64,000 nt of DNA, from positions 38,789-102,788 of the forward strand of contig CAJNYU010001314.1 in the NCBI GenBank assembly GCA_905331475.1, given 5' to 3'. This DNA is from Rotaria socialis. Its lineage: Eukaryota > Rotifera > Eurotatoria > Philodinida > Philodinidae. A model generated the notes under the pieces. It did not search any database. It saw only the letters and a list, made by a program, of their open reading frames with translations, and was not told where the DNA came from. Below, one piece after another: positions 12,842 to 24,931 of this stretch (positions are counted from its first letter, which is position 1; every line of letters starts with the position of its first letter). The translations under genes were made by a program, and so were the position numbers.

Positions 12842-13283
12842 NNNNNNNNNNNNNNNNNNNNNNNNNNNNNNNNNNNNNNNNNNNNNNNNNNNNNNNNNNN
12901 NNNNNNNNNNNNNNNNNNNNNNNNNNNNNNNNNNNNNNNNNNNNNNNNNNNNNNNNNNNNNNNNNNNNNNNNNNNNNNNNNNNNNNNNNNNNNNNNNNNN
13001 NNNNNNNNNNNNNNNNNNNNNNNNNNNNNNNNNNNNNNNNNNNNNNNNNNNNNNNNNNNNNNNNNNNNNNNNNNNNNNNNNNNNNNNNNNNNNNNNNNNN
13101 NNNNNNNNNNNNNNNNNNNNNNNNNNNNNNNNNNNNNNNNNNNNNNNNNNNNNNNNNNNNNNNNNNNNNNNNNNNNNNNNNNNNNNNNNNNNNNNNNNNN
13201 NNNNNNNNNNNNNNNNNNNNNNNNNNNNNNNNNNNNNNNNNNNNNNNNNNNNNNNNNNNNNNNNNNNNNNNNNNNNNNNNNNN
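12842..13283. other. Assembly gap of 442 N
   Basis: A run of N. The left flank is a TA-rich tract and the right flank is an ATTAATGTTAAT motif array belonging to a MITE, so the gap probably hides low-complexity repeat and the missing left end of that MITE. Confidence 1.
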
Positions 13284-13570
13284 AACATTAATATTAATGA
13301 TTAATGAAAGTATAATCCATAATATTAACGAAAACATTGCTATTCATACTAATGGTGAATGTTTCCGTTAACCGTTAATATCATTTAAGAACATTGACAT
13401 TAATATTAATGATTAATGAAAACATTAATTTTAAAATTAATGTTAACTTTTTTCATTAATCATTAATATTAATGAATTAAGTTTTTCTTAGAAAACATTA
13501 AGCATTAATATTAATGGTTAATGAGAAACATTAACATTAATATAAAATTAATGTTAATGGCCCACCCCTA
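13284..13570. mobile_element. Right part of a hAT-like MITE made of ATTAATGTTAAT motifs
   Basis: The stretch repeats AACATTAATATTAATG in both orientations and ends GGCCCACCCCTA, the inverse of a TAGGGGTGGGCC hAT-type terminus. The matching left end is not seen before the gap, and the sequence following the right end (TGTAGAAG) is not duplicated to the left, so the left end probably lies within the gap. Confidence 0.72.
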
Positions 13571-13691
13571 TGTAGAAGTAATAATATTATATTTTATTTC
13601 GGTTCCCTAAAATTCTTAGCTTTCCTTGTAAAAAATTCTGGCACGAGTACGACGATGGTGTGTGAAGCAAAAAGAGAGTTGCTATTGGTAC

Positions 13692-14547
13692 CTGAAACTG
13701 TTGCAGTTGTTACAGTCGAACTTTTTGTTGTTGTTGTCGGTGTTGAGCGGCTGCTCGCCCTAGGAAATGAACGCGAAAATAATTAGAAAAAAAAATGTGA
13801 TATTTTGTTCTTACCAGAGCGTTAAAAAAACAGCTACTGGTATGCCACACACAATAAATCCAGTCATTAAGAAAAGCATTTTTGATGAAGTCACTTTTGC
13901 CAGTAAGTTTTGACAGCTAAATGAAGTATTAAAAAGTTCCGGTTAAAACTTAAAATCAGCAGTTTTCTTTTAAATAAATCTGTAGACTTCACAAAATTTA
14001 ATGTTTTTTAGAGCACGTCGGTAGGAGCAATTTCAAGCTAATAATCTATGCATAAAGTGAGTTTTCTTAGTTAACCAATGACAGGCACATGAAGACTCGC
14101 GTCTGACCAGAGTTTATGAGATGCGGACAATGGCAACTTTGACTTCAATCACTACCCACCAACTTGTAAAAGAAGATGACTTACGTCAAAGCTGAGTTTT
14201 CATTTGTGGGCTTATTTATTTCATTAGGTTTACCCATAGTTGAATCCTCCCATGCATGCATTCGGGCCAATTGATTTTTATCTACTGGTCTGTATAGTGG
14301 TTGACCCATCATGTTCGATTGGGAATTCAATGGATAACTTGAATCTGTATTCCAATTACTTAACCGCGACATTTGATTGGAAGGAGGCTCTGACCAAATT
14401 CTAGGTGCGAGTTGTAAAGGATACCCCGAGTTTTGTGGCGTTTTCACGTACGGATGAACTTCATTTAGATCCTACACATATTCAACAAAGTTGAGCACGT
14501 GAGGAATTTTTAAGTAACAGTAACAAATTCATGCTGATGCTTACCAT
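13692..14547 (-). CDS. Single-pass (type II) membrane protein with Thr-rich stalk, 3' incomplete
   Basis: Exons: start codon alone at 14547-14545, then 14471-14185, 13916-13815 and 13759-13692; all junctions keep frame with GT-AG signals. The protein has about 97 polar residues (Asn/Ser/Pro-rich, presumably cytoplasmic), one hydrophobic helix (MLFLMTGFIVCGIPVAVFLTL), and then a stalk of Ser/Thr (RSTPTTTTKSSTVTTATVSG), likely O-glycosylated and extracellular. A good donor follows 13692, so further exons exist downstream, towards the MITE at 13284-13570 and the gap, and were not found. This layout matches the N-terminal module of the FG-GAP protein at 53762. The ectodomain identity is unknown. 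Confidence 0.68.
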
Positions 14548-14642
14548 AATGTAGCTTCGAATTGAAAAATTTTAACAAATGATTGCGAAACAGAATAGTA
14601 TTGTTTCAATAGTTTCTGTCTTATTCTTATATATGTATAAAT

Positions 14643-15037
14643 TAGGGGTGCGAAGTTATTGTTATCTTGTTGTTATTAATAACAATAACTTTTTTTCGAT
14701 AGTTATTTGTTATAAATAACAAATAAATAAGAAATAACTTTTTTTCCTCAAAACTCAGTTCATTGTTTATATGGGTATACCATGCGAATTGGCACTATAG
14801 AAGTCAAAAATTTGTTCTAAAGCATAAGCTCACATAACGGATGTAATTAAAATATACAGCGAGATGAGACAAGATCTTTTTCAAAAAAAAAGTTATTTGT
14901 TATTTATCTGTTATTTATAACAAATAACAAAAAAGTTATTGTTATCAATAACAATAACAAAAAAAGTTATTGTTACTAATAACAATAACAAAAAAGTTAT
15001 TGTTATTAATAACAATAACAATAAATTCTCACCCCTA
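14643..15037. mobile_element. hAT-like MITE made of GTTATTGTTATTAATAAC motifs
   Basis: It begins TAGGGGTGCGAAGTTATTG and ends with the inverse of TAGGGGTGAGAATTTATTG. Flanks TGTATAAAT and TGTATAAT look like an 8-bp target duplication with one extra A on the left. The interior is almost wholly (AATAAC)n/(GTTATT)n around a short unique core. It lies just upstream of the type II membrane protein gene. Confidence 0.85.
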
Positions 15038-16586
15038 TGTATAATTGTTTGAAACAATCCGGTATGATGTTATTTCATGTCGCCAAGAAAACAATTTGTA
15101 TTGCTTCGCAGCCTAATTTTAACATGCCGGTGAATGTATAAGATTTGATTATAGAAGGCATAAAAGCATGCTATGTAAGTTTTTTTCTGCGCAGATGCTC
15201 AGAAGTTTCACAAAACCAATTTTCTTGCCTGTGCACTATAGAAGAATTCGGCAATTTTTTACTAGAAAAAGTAATCAATTTTTCAGTCCCGTAATGCTAG
15301 TCGTTGTTTTTATTCAAAGACTGATTAGGCATGCAGTATGCGTAGTCTTAAAAGAATTCTAATTCAGGTGGAGAGAATGAAACCAGCATCTGATAATGTA
15401 AGCAGCGATTCGATTCGCAATTATAAGATTGATTTAACACTTATAGTATAAAACAAGGAATTGAATACAAAAAAGCGCGTGCACCTCCTCTCACAGGATA
15501 CTTTCCTATTAAAAATTAAGAGTTAAATGGTCCCGTAAACATAGAATGCTCTATGATTATTTCACAGTATTGTTTGAGTGACTACATCTCACTTTTGCAT
15601 ATGAAACTAATTTAATATTCATTAGAAGTCATCTCGAATCCTGATAAGCTCAGGATACCTATTCTATATGCACCTCATAACTGTACCTTCAAGATACCGT
15701 ATTTTACATTGATGATTACTGGCCAGTAGTGTGGCTGCGTTTTTTTGCGATAGAAAAATCAAAAGGTGACTATAAGATTGTTTCAGTGAGTAGTGGTGTG
15801 ACGAACATAGAGAGTGTCGTCTATGCCCGTCGGCATGATGGTGTATTGTGTCATCTGCACATCTCTAGTCGTGCATTTCCTTTAGTTACATTCCCTTATA
15901 TACGCGAGAGCGATCACACTTGGACGGATATAGACAAAGAGGGAACGGTCACGCAATAGAACAATGAGAGTTCATCAGGTCAATGCACAAACATAGGATA
16001 CAGCGAAGAGGATAAAGTACATAAAGTGAGCCGTAACGGTAAATACCGTTACAAGTGGGATCTGATAGTATGGCAGCAGTGAAAACATAGGTGACTTACT
16101 GTTCGAAGTCCTTACCTATTTTTGATTGCCAAGATGAATATGAATGCTTAGAATATCCATGAAACTTTTTCAAATTTTATTTTATTGTTCGAACTCTGTA
16201 TAATGATCCAATAATTATGTAAAATATATTAAATAAGAGAAGTGAACAATTTCGAAATACGATTTCAAGAAATGATATTACTGAACCAAAACAAATTGCA
16301 AGTCTAATACCATCGATCAAGCAAACGATAATATGTACGAATATCTATTAATCCAGAATCAATTTTACATGAGAAAAATAAGACTAGTTGCATTTTCATA
16401 GTTGTCGAATATCAAAGTTGAGACTAATTTAGTTATGTCCATGCATAGTGATACAGAAATACGTGCTAAGTTGAATCAGAGTGCATTGGCAAAGAAAAAT
16501 GATGCTATTCATAAAAACCATTTAGTAAATGTCTGATCATCGTGAACTAGATCGATTTCAGCACAATGATTTATTCGACTGACTAT
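15038..16586. other. Intergenic, nothing firmly recognised
   Basis: No supported gene. A patch at about 15780-16080 is less AT-rich than its surroundings and holds a short open frame (15729-15959) without recognisable domain or splice context; it may be an old repeat. Confidence 0.45.
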
Positions 16587-18653
16587 TATGGGTGTTCATT
16601 TATATTTATTGATCTTTATAATAACGAGTAAATATAAATAAAATGTTCATATTTGTAAAATAAAGATAAATATCTTATTTATATTTAAAAAATAAAGATA
16701 GATAAATTCTTTATATTTATAAAGTAACGATATATGAAATATGTATGTTTACAAAAAAAAAGATAAATAAATCAGATAATTCGAAAAAATAAATATAATA
16801 TAAATATAAAGTTAACAAGTTTTCTATGAGCGACAAAGAAACAAATACCTGATACAACATCACAGAACACAGGTTAATTCGAACAAGTTCATTCAAAAAG
16901 CGCTGCTAAAAAATATATTTCGTGCACAAAACAGAGGTCTTTAATCTAATCAAATCAGTGGAGCCTTAGTAAATGAATAGTAACGAAATTATTGTGCAGT
17001 ATCTTCAATTCATTTTCAGATCGATTTTTTTATCTAACATCAGCTTGCGATGTCATTAAAGGCTCCTTTGAATCCAAATAAATTACTGTTCCTTTAGGAG
17101 ATGAAGATCGCTTTATGACGAATACAGTTTTACGTTGAAATTGAACAGGTTTTTAGAGCAGACACTGCTACATACATTATTTTTTACAGTGAACAGTAGT
17201 AGTATTATCGCATTCCTTTGGAAAAGTTCTGATTGTCAGTTTTTGTTTTTCGAGTCAAGTAAATTTCTATTTCTTTTTTGTTTTTCGTACTTTCAAGAAA
17301 ATCGACAATGCTTCTGTTATTTTTCTATTTCGAAAAGACTTTGAAAGTCAATAGCTATTTTAATTACAACTCCTTAGCTGAATCTGAACGAAAAAGATGA
17401 TAAATAAATAGAATTTTATCTTAAAAGGTAAGGTAGCTGATATTCTGAATCGTAATTGCATATAGAAGTAAAATTACAAACCATGGCAATCTAGAGAGAT
17501 TGTTCATATAGACTAAAGTCGTTTTCTAATATATATATACAACGAATAATAACTAATCATAAAGAGAATATAATATTCAAATATTCAAATATATATATAT
17601 ACATGAGTTTTATTTATTTTCTGATGAACTCATACTATTCTATCGCTAGGGCCCATTCTGGAAGGAATCACAATTTCTATTTACAATTTATCGATAAATG
17701 AAGCAAAGATATAAATCTAACAGTTAATCAGTTATTGTCAGTACGTTTTTAGCACGAACATTGAAAAACCATTTACTAAAACGGTGAGCTGGGCAATTTA
17801 ACTAATGTCTTCATCGAGAAACAGTTATAATAGTGCTTTTAAAAATTGTCCGAGATCAATTACTTATTGTGTACACCTGGAACAAAGTTCAACATTTCCC
17901 TCACATTAAGAAGCGGAAACTAATTTAATTCATGTCTTTCTTTAAACATAAGAATGACGGTGGGTGGAAAAGAATAAGCAGCATCAGTTGATTTCGATTT
18001 CGTCCCCAATAAGTGAACTAACTTGAATTATATAAGATTATTACAAAAAAAAGAACAACATAATTAGCTTGTAGTCATTTTTAATCTCCTCATTCTATAC
18101 ATTGAATTTGTAATCGACGAAAATATTTCGTACCATACACCCAAGTGAATGATTCCGACAGTGGGATCCTATCGGATTCATGTCGGAATCTTATCGGATA
18201 TAGTATGGATTTCATTAAACCGACGAAATCCTGTCAGTATCCGGGTGTGGGACCGACAATTGAAACCCTAGTGTTGGAATCCGATAGATTCCATTGTCGG
18301 AATTTAATGTAATCCAACATAAACATTCGACCCATGTGTTCTGTTGGCACCATATGCTCATTCATTGGTGATTAAGAAACTGCTTTTTTCGTCGGATCCG
18401 TTAGTAGGTTCGTGTTCAGGAATCTGATCGGATTTTGTCGGCTTGTTGGATCCCATGAGATCCGACAGCATTCACTGTCGGCTTCATTCACCTGCGCAAT
18501 TGCAATTAGCATCCCCTCTTGTTACACCAGAAATTTGTTCCTTTTTCGCTCATAGAAAAATTGCTAACTTTATATTTGTATTATATTTATTTTTTCGAAT
18601 TATCTGATTTATTTATCTTTATTTCATAATGTAAATATAAAGTAACACCCCTA
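16587..18653. mobile_element. hAT-like AT-rich non-autonomous element (copy 2, both ends present)
   Basis: The left end reads TATGGGTGTTCATTTATATT and the right end is the inverse of TAGGGGTGTTACTTTATATTT. About 150 bp of the subterminal DNA is inverted between the ends, including CTATGAGCG at about 16823-16831 against CGCTCATAG at about 18548-18556. The left 840 bp matches 6412-7290. The interior holds a second element at 18142-18494. No transposase and no clear target duplication. Confidence 0.72.
18142..18494. mobile_element. Small inverted-repeat element (CARGTGAATGA ends, CCGACAGT interior)
   Basis: The left end CAAGTGAATGATTCCGACAGT is matched in inverse at the right (ACTGTCGGCTTCATTCACCTG). 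The interior repeats GATCCGAC/GTCGGATC-like words, also seen at about 10235-10380 in the composite element. No target duplication is evident. It is nested in the hAT-like element. Confidence 0.7.
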
Positions 18654-19256
18654 TTCGCAAGTGAATATATGTGTTCTTACACATGCAGATCGATACTTCT
18701 CTTTAGTTTTATCGAGTTATGTTGCTGACAGTATAGATGATTCATGATCGAACCAAATTAAGCGCGTGGGACCACAGTTAGTGGGCAAAATTGTGCTCGT
18801 TCAAATAATAGGACGGAGCAAAGAAAGAGATTTTGTCGTGTGCCTATCTTACATTACGACGAATAAAAATCGTGATTCTTCGATGGTATACTCTGTTGCC
18901 TTTTAGTTGTAATGCTTGATTGAAAGCATAGACATAAATTTTTATTATAAGGAGAAAACAACGCAGTCTTGCAGTATATCGTTTTTCCACTTACCTGTAC
19001 CCATAGCTGTATGCATATATTTAATACCAGCTATTAGTATTATTTCATTGTCTGTGATATCTGTGACTTTGTGCTTTTCTGCAAAAATATTGCTATGACC
19101 AACTATTTCTGAAAAACGATATAGCGCAGCGGAAAAGCTCTTATTTACTTTATAAACCGATCATGAATAAGAAATTCATGATCATTTCTGTCCTGATGTT
19201 TCTATTGTATTACTATCTGAAGAGTTTGACTTGCACCAGTTCCATAGTACTACGTG

Positions 19257-19793
19257 TCACATGCCACCAGCAGGCAAATCATTGAAAGTATATATTGTTT
19301 CGAAACCGACTCTAGCATGAGCACGAAGTGACCGAACATTCTTATTTGAGATACACGTAATCATCATTTCATAACGATCGCTATACAACTCGCGATGTTT
19401 TTGTAACATTCCATCAAAGACCATTTGCCCTCGATACCCATCGGCTACACATATTTGACCAAGTATGTAATAGGTGTTATCGCGAAGAGGTTTACCTTTG
19501 TAGTCTAGAGTGTTGATTAACAAAATAAGTTTAGCAATGTCTGGCAGTTCTACCGCAATTTCAGGTAAGCTTGCCAATGCATAGCCAACTAATTTGTTCG
19601 AAGTCGTGTCTGTGGCAATGACACTCGGTGCTGGCTGATTCATTTTTCGAAGAACATCGTATGCACACTCAATGGAAAGGAAACCACCTGATGTCTGCTG
19701 ATCGAGAGAAAGATTTTTTCGAAGATTGCTTTTCATCAACGATATAATATTCAATAAATCCTCTTCGGATTGAGCTGTTGTGAATGAAATCAT
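19257..19793 (-). CDS. GNAT-family N-acetyltransferase
   Basis: A single-exon frame of 178 residues from the ATG at 19793. The GNAT core is visible: a beta-4 strand and acetyl-CoA pyrophosphate loop (GQICVADGYRGQMVFDGML, with the YRGQ turn) at about residues 111-130, and the C-terminal segment NVRSLRAHARVGFE at about 150-163 that matches the motif-B NxxSxxxHxxxGF pattern. Such enzymes move acetyl from acetyl-CoA to an amine; the substrate cannot be told. Length is normal for the fold and there is no signal peptide, so it is probably cytosolic. It stands alone between the hAT-like element and PP1 copy 2. Intron-less GNAT genes in bdelloids may be horizontally acquired, but nothing here proves that. 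Confidence 0.85.
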   Translation of the reverse strand: MISFTTAQSEEDLLNIISLMKSNLRKNLSLDQQTSGGFLSIECAYDVLRKMNQPAPSVIATDTTSNKLVGYALASLPEIAVELPDIAKLILLINTLDYKGKPLRDNTYYILGQICVADGYRGQMVFDGMLQKHRELYSDRYEMMITCISNKNVRSLRAHARVGFETIYTFNDLPAGGM

Positions 19794-19799
19794 CACACG

Positions 19800-20987
19800 A
19801 GGGAACTAGAAAGTGCAAGTGATAAAATCCATGTTCGACAAAAACATTTGTTTTTCTTCGTTCTGTAAATATGATATCCTGATCTGCGTCATTTGATAAA
19901 ATAAAAGAATCATGAGAAAAAAACGATCGAAAAGTATCAATTAGTGGTAATTGAATACATTTTCAATAAATATTTATTTTCAGATATTGTCATTGTCTGA
20001 TGATGATTTCAAATAGATGAAAGCTTGAGAAAATATGAGAGTTCTTTTCAATTTAATAGCGCTTTTCGATCACCCACGTGGTAAAAATCGAGCCCAGTCT
20101 TAGACAATTTTCTAAATTTTGTTTGCGCACATATACTTTGTTGAGTTTCCATCGAAGCCTTAGATTTTTATAAAGAAAAGTCTGCCACGTTTTCTCAAGA
20201 TGTTTGCAGATATAATTACTTTTATCTCGTTTTGACCGATGTACTTTTATAAAAAGCAAAAAGACTTATCAAAGCTTACTGTTCTTTTCTACGGTAAATA
20301 AAGAACCATCCTATCACACTGCACAATATCTAGAAAATATTCGTACAGTGAAAATCTTCCTTTGTTCTGATGTTCAACGCCCAGACCGATGAGTCATCAT
20401 GAATAATCGTCGTTAATAAAACTTTATTGCATCAAATTTATATCGGTTTTACAATATAATCGTGGCTGTATATTTCGATTTATAAAAAACAGCATTCACG
20501 GTAATCCTTACAATATTAAATCTACTTCAGATAACAATCTCATCATGATAATATAGATTCTATATTATAGAGTCACGTGTCATCTGTATTTTTTTCTCAC
20601 GTTGAATGTTCAAAGTATTCATGACAGAGTACGGGATGAAAGTTGATTCTGTTAGTGCTAAATTAAACTGAGTCAAATCTAAGAATATCTGACTCTATAT
20701 GTAACTCAATTTGATTCATTCCCTAACAATAGATGCTCACACACACCCTACTATGGTAGAATTTTTCACTTTATCATAGTTCTTAATCAAAAGAAATCAA
20801 TGTATATAAATTTATAAATGTGCATGTCTTTGTCTAGTGATAGAATTCACGAAATTCAAGCACTGAACGAAAGGATAAGAAAGCGAACAAATACCAGTCA
20901 AAGAGAATGAAAGACAAAAATAGATCCTACAAATGAAAAACTGAAAAGAAAACAAGTAGCGATGTTTGTGTTTAAACCTTGTGCGCT
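19800..20987. other. Intergenic; 3' end duplicated at 360-549
   Basis: No gene is supported. The last 180 bases before the PP1 copy 2 stop codon are nearly identical to the bases after the copy 1 stop codon (360-549), marking the duplication through the 3' UTR. Similarity appears to weaken before about 20760. Confidence 0.6.
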
Positions 20988-22549
20988 CTAATAAAATCTC
21001 ATTTCGTCAAAGTTACAATCATGAGGCAAAGATATGGTTGTTTGTGGTGAATAGGCAGATTCAGTTTCCAATGAATAATTTTTTCCTTCATTATTATCCC
21101 AATGTTCTTGCCCATTGACGCGATAATGAAGGACAAAGTCAACTCGATCAATATCATTTGGAATATCAATATTAAATTCAAATTTATCTAGATTACGAAA
21201 ATCATTTGAATGAAAAAGATGTTTAGCTTGATATTCATGTTTATTCGACCATCGACTAAATGTATATTGAAGAGTAACATTTTTATGATAACCAGCATTG
21301 GTGACCCATGCCGTACCATATAAATATTGTTCGCCAGTTAATGAAGATTTGAGACGTATACTAGCAAATTCTAATTTTATTTGGGATTTCCATACTTCAT
21401 GTAAATATATATCGGGATGTTCGGAGTTCGGTTGACGATATAAACAAAAGAATTTTTTCGGCACCCGAATATCCGGAGTTTGTTTTGAGGGTAATTCTAC
21501 ATCAAATGTCCATGGTTTATGCTCGAAATCTAATGATTTTGGAACGTACATATTATTGTTTAGAAATGGAAAATTCATTGAATCTTCATCATCATCAGTA
21601 AATGATTGAAAGTATTGCACTTGTACTAATTGACGACCAACTGAATCAGCAAAACGAACCACTTTTTTTGTTCTTTCAATACAATGTGTTCGTCTGAGAA
21701 CGCCAGTAGAAATACTTAGACTATCAATTGATACGAACACATTGGTCGTCGATGATGTCGGGGAATCCTGGATTCCGTTCGATGTATAAAATTGAGTGTG
21801 ATTATCAGATGTAGACTCTTGAGAAATAGGCGATACGTGTTGATGTGATCGAAATCTTAATCCTATAATGAATATTTTAACAAGTTTAAATAAAAATTTC
21901 TTTGTCTCTCCTACTTCTTCCTCGTAGTCGACCAGAAGAAATCGTTGTATCACTGGACTCGTGTGTTTTCTCGCTATTTTCATTTAATGAAATTTGTTCT
22001 AGAATTTCCTTAAGATCTTGTAATTTCTCTTCTTGGTTACTATTATTATGTTCCACTGAGTCACTTTTCGACGCAGATGTTCGTGTTATTGGTGTACGCC
22101 ATTTCCGTCTGCGCACTTGAGCTTCTGTATTTAATGATGAATTTGAATTCAATATACTATCGCCATTTAATTCATCTAATTTCGTTGATGTTAAGATACT
22201 GTCTAACTTATCACTGAAATAGAATTTATTAAAATTGTATTTTTTTGTTCAATTTCAATATAAACCTTATTTTATCTTCTTTAATGATTGGTTTAAGCAC
22301 ATCACCATTGAAGTTATGCATTTCTTCTTCGTTTGACGATGGCAATGAATTCGTATCAAAAAATTTCTTCGATGTCGAGTGAGAGATAGATCTTTGTGGT
22401 TCATTTGTAAATGTTTTTAGAAAATGTAAGAAGCCAGTTGGATCTTGTTGATAGAAAAATAACCCTTTGTCGACTTCGTGCTCCATGGGTACAACAATTT
22501 CAGCTTTGGTTAATGATGTTTGCTGTTGAACAAGTATATCAGCCATCAT
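20988..22549 (-). CDS. Glycogen-targeting protein phosphatase 1 regulatory subunit (PPP1R3-like, CBM21), copy 2
   Basis: Exons 22549-22266, 22213-21915 and 21862-20988 join in frame to 485 residues. The RVxF docking site appears as KKVVRFADSVG and is followed by the CBM21 domain with WDNNEGKNY near the C-terminus. The role is as for copy 1: tethering PP1 to glycogen. The last 150 residues are nearly identical to copy 1, while the N-terminal exons differ strongly, so the CBM21 part is under stronger constraint or has been homogenised. Both introns are about 50 nt here, against a 1.8-kb MITE-bearing intron 2 in copy 1. The frame is open upstream of the ATG, so a further 5' exon remains possible. 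Confidence 0.87.
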
Positions 22550-22609
22550 TACAATTTTTGATGGTGTCGAATGAAAATTTAGTAATGATGTAGAAGTACG
22601 AATACTATC

Positions 22610-23165
22610 ATCGTATAGGAAAAAGAAAAAGAAAAGTTTTATTTATGCTCATAATGCCTATTTTTTTCTTTCTGCAAGGCCATAGCGTTCCAGGTAGACA
22701 CCAATAGTACCCAATGCCTCTTTCTTTTGTTTATAGATATTTGAAGGTTATTGAAAGGAAGTATTGTACATGTGATATATTTTTATTTAGATTAATTAAG
22801 TAACACTTGGCCAATGTGGTGAATAGTTTATTCGCTGGCTGTTTATCTAACTTACTCTACTCCTTGTTTCATACGATTGTTCATCAAAGCAGAAATAAAG
22901 TAACATACTTCTATCTTCCCAACTAAACTATCGTTTTTGTGTAAAAAAGAGAAACATAACAGATCAACCCAATGCTGCTTCATTTTGCCAATCTATCTTT
23001 GCATATCGACATAATATGACCTTGAAACTGAACAAAATCTATTCTTACCGAGAAAATATGAATAAAAACAATGTATTGCACGTTTGTTTGATGAGCTGTC
23101 TTAAAATACAGGATACCTATCTTTGAAGAATATGTTTTTTTAGGTCAATTGTGTATTATTATCTG

Positions 23166-23196
<31 letters not shown>

Positions 23197-24860
23197 GGGA
23201 GATCAATGCGTCTATTGGAGTAACTGACAAGAACAGAAAGAGAAAAAACCAAAGAATATTCTTTTTTTTGGTTTATTTATTTGCCATTTTGAAATTAGAT
23301 GTGCTATTTGTAAGGAGAATAGAGTAAGAAAAATAATAGTGACGCCTTTCTTCTTTGTCTTTTCTTTATCAAATCGAGACAGAACGAAAAAGTAGGGTAC
23401 TTTGGGGTCATCAACTACTTTTGTCTTCTGGCGTAGAAAAAAATCGACGCAAATGATCATTGAAGAAAAATTCTTATTAAATATGATGAATTTAATGCAA
23501 TAAAATTGATTAGATTTTCTTTTCAATGTTCATGCCCGTAGATTGGACACGCCTAGGAATCACGCAGCGTGTGCATGATACAATTTTACCTATTTTTGAA
23601 ACTATTACTAAACGTTTTCGATATAAATGTGTATAACGACAACTTTTTATTCGTAGTAGTAACAAAACTCGACAGCAGATATATTTCTATCTTGATTTGA
23701 AGAAAGTGATTTATTTTACTTGGGTATTTTTTTATCGTGTCACACCCTTTGGCACAGGTCTGATATTAGTAACCATCGGAAACAATATTTAAAATCCAGC
23801 TTCGGATAAAATTTGAACTGATTGATCTACACCTCTTCTTTTCCTTTTTTTAGTCATAAATCGAGATAAAAATATAGGAGCAGTGCTGAGTACACAACAC
23901 AATGGGGTAGCAGATCGCTTGTTTTTTTTTCTTGCATGATGGTAAACATCAAGGTAATCGATGGATGAAGAGAAATGATTCCGAAATGGGACACATTTTG
24001 AGACGATACGAGAAAAATTAATGATTTGTTCAAGTTGAGATTAGTACAAATATTATCCGTCGTGTTTTTTTTGCTGACAGCCAATCAGAATTAGTATTGC
24101 ATACAGATTAATAAGAAAAGCATTTTTCGTCATACTTCCAAAAATACATTTAAGCATACCATGCGCACGTCGCATGATTCGTTCTATTAGTGTAAGAAGA
24201 GAAATAACACACTGTTTATTCTATAGAAAACTTCAAAATTCAAGGTGAAACCAAATGCGAATATAGACCTTGATACAACCCATACTCACCACTAATAAGC
24301 TCTTCATCTTTAACAACTACTATGCATAATTCCGTGGCTTAGACGTTCTCATAATGCATTAATGTGTATTTATGCGATGAGAAAATAAACTGAACTCATC
24401 AATTTTTCGAGTGTTTTTTTTACAAGATACAGATTTTATTGCGAGTGTATGACCTTTCGTACAAAGTATACATAGGAAGACATTAATAAAATCTAATCGT
24501 TGATAAATGCCATAAAAATATTGCATCAGCGAGTTGTTTAAATCTAAGATAATTATTCTGGTCGATAATTTATAAGCTACTGAAGTTTTTATACAAGTGG
24601 ATACTTGAATTATTCGAAAGAATACTTTTCTCCATTTTTACTTCTTCATATTGAGAAGGAAACAGTGTAGCTATTAATCAGCTGTCAGTATTTTCAATGC
24701 TCAAACTTCAGAACACGTATTAATTTTCGTTAAGAAAAAAAACAGACAATCATTACGAATGTGAATTTTATTATTTCTTAGTTTAATAAGAAATTGTTAA
24801 ATCTTTGACTTATATTTCCGCGCTAGCTATCCAGTGAAAGAACGAACAAAAAAAAAAGAT
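22610..24860. other. Intergenic; second half of the segmental duplication
   Basis: No gene recognised. It shares scattered blocks with 3950-5900 in the same order. It contains a (TA)n microsatellite at about 23168-23196. Confidence 0.6.
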
Positions 24861-24931
24861 GCCTCCACGCAGGATCGAACTACGGACCTCCAGTTTACAA
24901 GACTGGCGCTCTACCACTGAGCTATAGAGGC
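24861..24931 (-). tRNA. tRNA-Thr (anticodon UGU)
   Basis: Read on the minus strand the 71 nt fold as a full cloverleaf: acceptor GCCTCTA/TGGAGGC, D-arm GCTC-AGTGGTA-GAGC, anticodon arm CCAGT-CTTGTAA-ACTGG with anticodon TGT, and T-arm CGTAG-TTCGATC-CTGCG. No CCA is encoded and there is no intron, as expected for a nuclear eukaryotic tRNA. A T run (minus-strand TCTTTTTTTTTTGTTCG, just below 24861) can end Pol III transcription. Internal A and B boxes are intact. Confidence 0.97.

Noticed and set aside
12789..13337. Three open frames spanning the N gap
   Set aside because: They consist almost wholly of undetermined bases and are artefacts of the gap.
15729..15959. 76-residue frame in a less AT-rich patch
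   Set aside because: No recognisable domain, start context or splice partners.
16587..18653. A full 8-bp target duplication for the AT-rich hAT-like element
   Set aside because: The flanks (CTGACTAT and TTCGCAAG) do not match, so the boundaries rest on end similarity alone.
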